From NCBI GenBank assembly GCA_015487515.1, contig WFPQ01000258.1, forward strand, positions 1 to 8,555: 8,555 nt of DNA, read 5' to 3'. The position numbers and the translations under genes are program-made. Below are positions 6,669-8,555 of this stretch, one piece after another. This DNA comes from Hyphomicrobiales bacterium. GTDB taxonomy: Bacteria; Pseudomonadota; Alphaproteobacteria; Rhizobiales; Devosiaceae. Positions within the stretch are counted from its first letter, which is position 1; every line of letters starts with the position of its first letter. The notes beneath the pieces are model-generated. The model made no database searches. It was given only the letters and a program-made list of their open reading frames with translations, and was not told the origin of the DNA.

Positions 6669-7910
6669 GTGCATGAATTGAAAATCTCGCCCCTGGCCCC
6701 GGAAAGATTTCCATCCACGATGCCGGTGGACGGAGTAAGACTTCACGTTGGCTCCAGCGTAGATTCCTATGGAGACCGCCCGAACATTCTTCTTGCCTCC
6801 TTTGCAAGAGGAACGGTTGCGGCCGGGGTCTTCACCCTTTCCAGGTGCGCATCGGCCCCTGTGGAATGGTGCCGGAAGGCATTGCGCAACCCCCTTGTTG
6901 GTGCCCTGGTGGTGAATGCAGGCAATGCCAATGCCTTTTCGGGCAGAAAGGGAGCCCTGGCAGTCGACCGGATAGCCGCCCACGTGGCCCGCAACAATTC
7001 CATCCAGGCCCCGGAAGTCATGCTGGCCTCGACCGGGGTGATAGGAGAGCCCCTGGAACCGGAGCCGGTCCTTGACGTGCTGGAAAAAATCACGGACGGC
7101 CCCGTGGCGGATTTCGAAGCGGCAGCCGGGGCCATAATGACCACTGATACCCATGCCAAGGGATCAATGGCGGTTTTCGAGGATGACGGCATACAGGTGC
7201 CCATAGTGGGCATTGCCAAGGGATCGGGCATGATTGCCCCGGACATGGCAACCATGCTCTCATTCGTCTTTACCGACATGGCAATCGACAAGCCCATATT
7301 GCAGGAATTGCTGCAGCGGCAGGTGGAAAGCAGTTTCAATTCCATAACCGTGGACAGCGACACTTCCACCTCTGACACCTGCCTGGTATTTGCCACGGCA
7401 AAGGCCAGGAAGCGCGGGGTAAAACCCATAGGCAGCATGGACGATCCCAGGGTGCCGGCCTTTGAAAACGCCCTTGGGGACGTATTGTTCGACCTGGCCA
7501 TGCAGGTGGTGCGCGATGGTGAAGGAGCCACCAAGTTCGTCGAGATAAATGTCAGCGGAGCCAGGGATTCGCAAAGCGCCAGAAAAATCGCCTTCTCGGT
7601 GGCCAATTCCCCCCTGGTCAAGACCGCCATTGCCGGAGAGGACCCCAACTGGGGACGCATCGTCATGGCGGTGGGCAAGGCGGGAGAACCGGCAGACCGG
7701 GACAGGCTGTCCATTGCCTTTGGCAATGTTCTCGTTGCCGAAAGGGGAATGCGGGCAAAAAGCTATTCCGAACAGGAAGCCAGCCAGTACATGAAAAACC
7801 AGGAACTGCAAATCTTCATCGACCTGGGCATCGGAAACGGCACGGCCCGGGTTTTCACCTGTGACCTGACCCATGATTATATATCCATAAATGCCGATTA
7901 CAGGAGCTAG
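6669..7910 (+). CDS. argJ: Bifunctional ornithine acetyltransferase / N-acetylglutamate synthase ArgJ
   Basis: ArgJ moves the acetyl group from N2-acetylornithine to glutamate, the cyclic arginine pathway; many members can also use acetyl-CoA. The product is 413 aa, usual for the family. STGVIGEPL at 121-129 holds the Thr-Gly oxyanion-hole pair (T122-G123). KGSGMIAPDMATML at 184-197 is the self-cleavage site, with cleavage expected between A194 and T195 and T195 as the nucleophile of the beta chain. GEDPNWGRIVMA and the C-terminus DLTHDYISINADYRS are hallmark family strings. The GTG at 6669 is the first usable start after an in-frame stop at 6597-6599, with a weak GGA 8 nt upstream. A better GGAGG at 6636-6640 is too far away. 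No terminator separates it from the isomerase gene or mutT. ATA supplies 11 of 25 Ile codons. Confidence 0.97.
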   Translation: MHELKISPLAPERFPSTMPVDGVRLHVGSSVDSYGDRPNILLASFARGTVAAGVFTLSRCASAPVEWCRKALRNPLVGALVVNAGNANAFSGRKGALAVDRIAAHVARNNSIQAPEVMLASTGVIGEPLEPEPVLDVLEKITDGPVADFEAAAGAIMTTDTHAKGSMAVFEDDGIQVPIVGIAKGSGMIAPDMATMLSFVFTDMAIDKPILQELLQRQVESSFNSITVDSDTSTSDTCLVFATAKARKRGVKPIGSMDDPRVPAFENALGDVLFDLAMQVVRDGEGATKFVEINVSGARDSQSARKIAFSVANSPLVKTAIAGEDPNWGRIVMAVGKAGEPADRDRLSIAFGNVLVAERGMRAKSYSEQEASQYMKNQELQIFIDLGIGNGTARVFTCDLTHDYISINADYRS

Positions 7911-7967
7911 GGTCAGGACATTCAGGTCACGGCATTGGTATTACTGCTTATCTTTGGGAATTTGCAA

Positions 7968-8366
7968 ATGAAACAGGTTCTGGCAGTGGCATGCGCCCTG
8001 ATTGACATCGATCAAAGGGTGCTCATTGCCCAGCGCCCCGATGGGGCGGAAATGGCCGGTTTGTGGGAATTTCCAGGTGGCAAGATCGAACCCGGGGAAA
8101 CCCCCGAACAGGCCATTGCCCGGGAATTGAAGGAAGAACTGGCCATCGACGTCAGGGGCGCCTGCCTGGCTCCTTTGACATTTGCTTCCCATTCTTATGA
8201 AAATTTTCACTTGTTGATGCCACTTTTCATCTGTCGGAAATGGCAGGGCGACCCGGTGGCCAAAGAACACAAGGCACTAAAGTGGGTCAGAGCAAACAGA
8301 TTGAAACAATTTGCCATGCCAGCTGCCGATGAACCATTGGTTGCCCATTTATGCGATCTGCTGTGA
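7968..8366 (+). CDS. mutT: MutT-type Nudix hydrolase (8-oxo-dGTP diphosphatase)
   Basis: The predicted role is hydrolysis of 8-oxo-dGTP to the monophosphate, cleaning the nucleotide pool. From the ATG at 7968 the product is 132 aa, close to the family size, with GGGAA (7956-7960) 7 nt upstream. An upstream in-frame start at 7935 would add 11 residues but lacks such a site. WEFPGGKIEPGE at 33-44 and AREL...EE at 51-57 form the Nudix box (G38, E44, R52, E53, E56, E57). The usual glycine after EE-x is alanine here (A59). The FPGGK lead-in, the LKWV strand near 104-107 and the MPAADEPLV ending fit MutT rather than other Nudix clades. The gene is 57 nt after argJ and 39 nt before a pilin gene. None of its seven Ile codons is ATA, unlike argJ. 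Confidence 0.93.
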   Translation: MKQVLAVACALIDIDQRVLIAQRPDGAEMAGLWEFPGGKIEPGETPEQAIARELKEELAIDVRGACLAPLTFASHSYENFHLLMPLFICRKWQGDPVAKEHKALKWVRANRLKQFAMPAADEPLVAHLCDLL

Positions 8367-8405
8367 ATAGGTGACTTGTTATCAGGCGATACTAGAAGGT
8401 TGAAA

Positions 8406-8555
8406 ATGGCAAATCTGGGCAAGAAAATAGAACAGTTCCTGAAGAATGACAGCGGAGCGACCGCCATTGAATACGGTCTCATCACCGCCCTCATGGCGGT
8501 GGCGGCAATCGTTTCCTTCGTTGCCCTTAGCAACGGATTGCAGAATATATTCGGA
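8406..8555 (+). CDS. Flp-family type IVb pilin (partial, runs off the right edge)
   Basis: The first 50 codons are open to the window end with no stop. The start is MANLGKKIEQFLKNDSG, followed by ATAIEYGLITALMAVAAIVS. This is the class IVb prepilin pattern: a short charged leader, a glycine at residue 17 before the expected prepilin-peptidase cut, a glutamate at mature position 5 (E22) followed by Tyr, and then a hydrophobic helix. Members assemble Tad/Flp pili used for adherence; Tad machinery genes would be expected nearby or elsewhere but are not in this window. The ATG at 8406 has AGAAGG (8394-8399) 6 nt upstream. Full-length members are about 50-70 aa, so only a few C-terminal residues are probably missing. 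Confidence 0.93.
   Translation, partial: MANLGKKIEQFLKNDSGATAIEYGLITALMAVAAIVSFVALSNGLQNIFG

Noticed and set aside
6628..6681. 17-codon frame MMLEDPAFTHGKLLCMN overlapping the argJ start
   Set aside because: It could be a leader peptide, but it has no Shine-Dalgarno sequence of its own and no regulatory codon run, and no terminator or antiterminator pair is visible around it.
6767..7726. 319-codon open frame on the minus strand opposite argJ
   Set aside because: It is a shadow of the argJ frame with Ser/Thr/Ala-rich filler composition and no recognisable motif.

Overview
The window looks like an ordinary chromosomal stretch from a moderately GC-rich alphaproteobacterium. The evidence is an alphaproteobacterial-type SecA and the gene order secA <-> peptidyl-prolyl isomerase - argJ - mutT, which I recall as recurrent in that class. 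I cannot name the genus. Isoleucine codon use is unusual: ATA is 11 of 25 Ile codons in argJ and 9 of 15 in the isomerase gene.

Layout. Positions 1-220 hold no gene I can support, but do contain short tandem repeats. A 12-helix-type SLC13/DASS anion permease with central RCK_C (TrkA-C) domains runs on the minus strand, stop at 221; its most likely start is a TTG at 1996. Positions 1997-2449 are non-coding. They hold a well-formed minus-strand intrinsic terminator (2129-2156) with a possible promoter about 110 nt upstream of it, so a small RNA or a terminated leader is possible. Complete secA (884 aa) follows at 2450-5104 on the minus strand. A long divergent spacer (5105-5700) is full of two-copy tandem duplications and short palindromes. 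On the plus strand come a secreted parvulin-type isomerase (5701-6582), argJ (6669-7910), mutT (7968-8366) and the start of a Flp-family type IVb pilin (8406, running off the right edge).

Functional reading. SecA drives Sec-dependent export. The divergent isomerase carries a signal peptide and would act on Sec-exported proteins in the periplasm, which gives the pair a plausible functional link. ArgJ (arginine biosynthesis) and MutT (nucleotide-pool sanitation) follow with gaps of 86 and 57 nt and no visible terminator, so the three plus-strand genes may be co-transcribed. The pilin follows mutT after only 39 nt, with its own good Shine-Dalgarno sequence.

I find no mobile element, CRISPR array, tRNA, rRNA, defence locus or clearly new multi-gene system. 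The points worth a second look lie in the intergenic DNA: the pattern of exact two-copy duplications, including one that duplicates a start-codon region in frame; the possible small RNA; and a 10-bp inverted repeat ahead of the isomerase gene.
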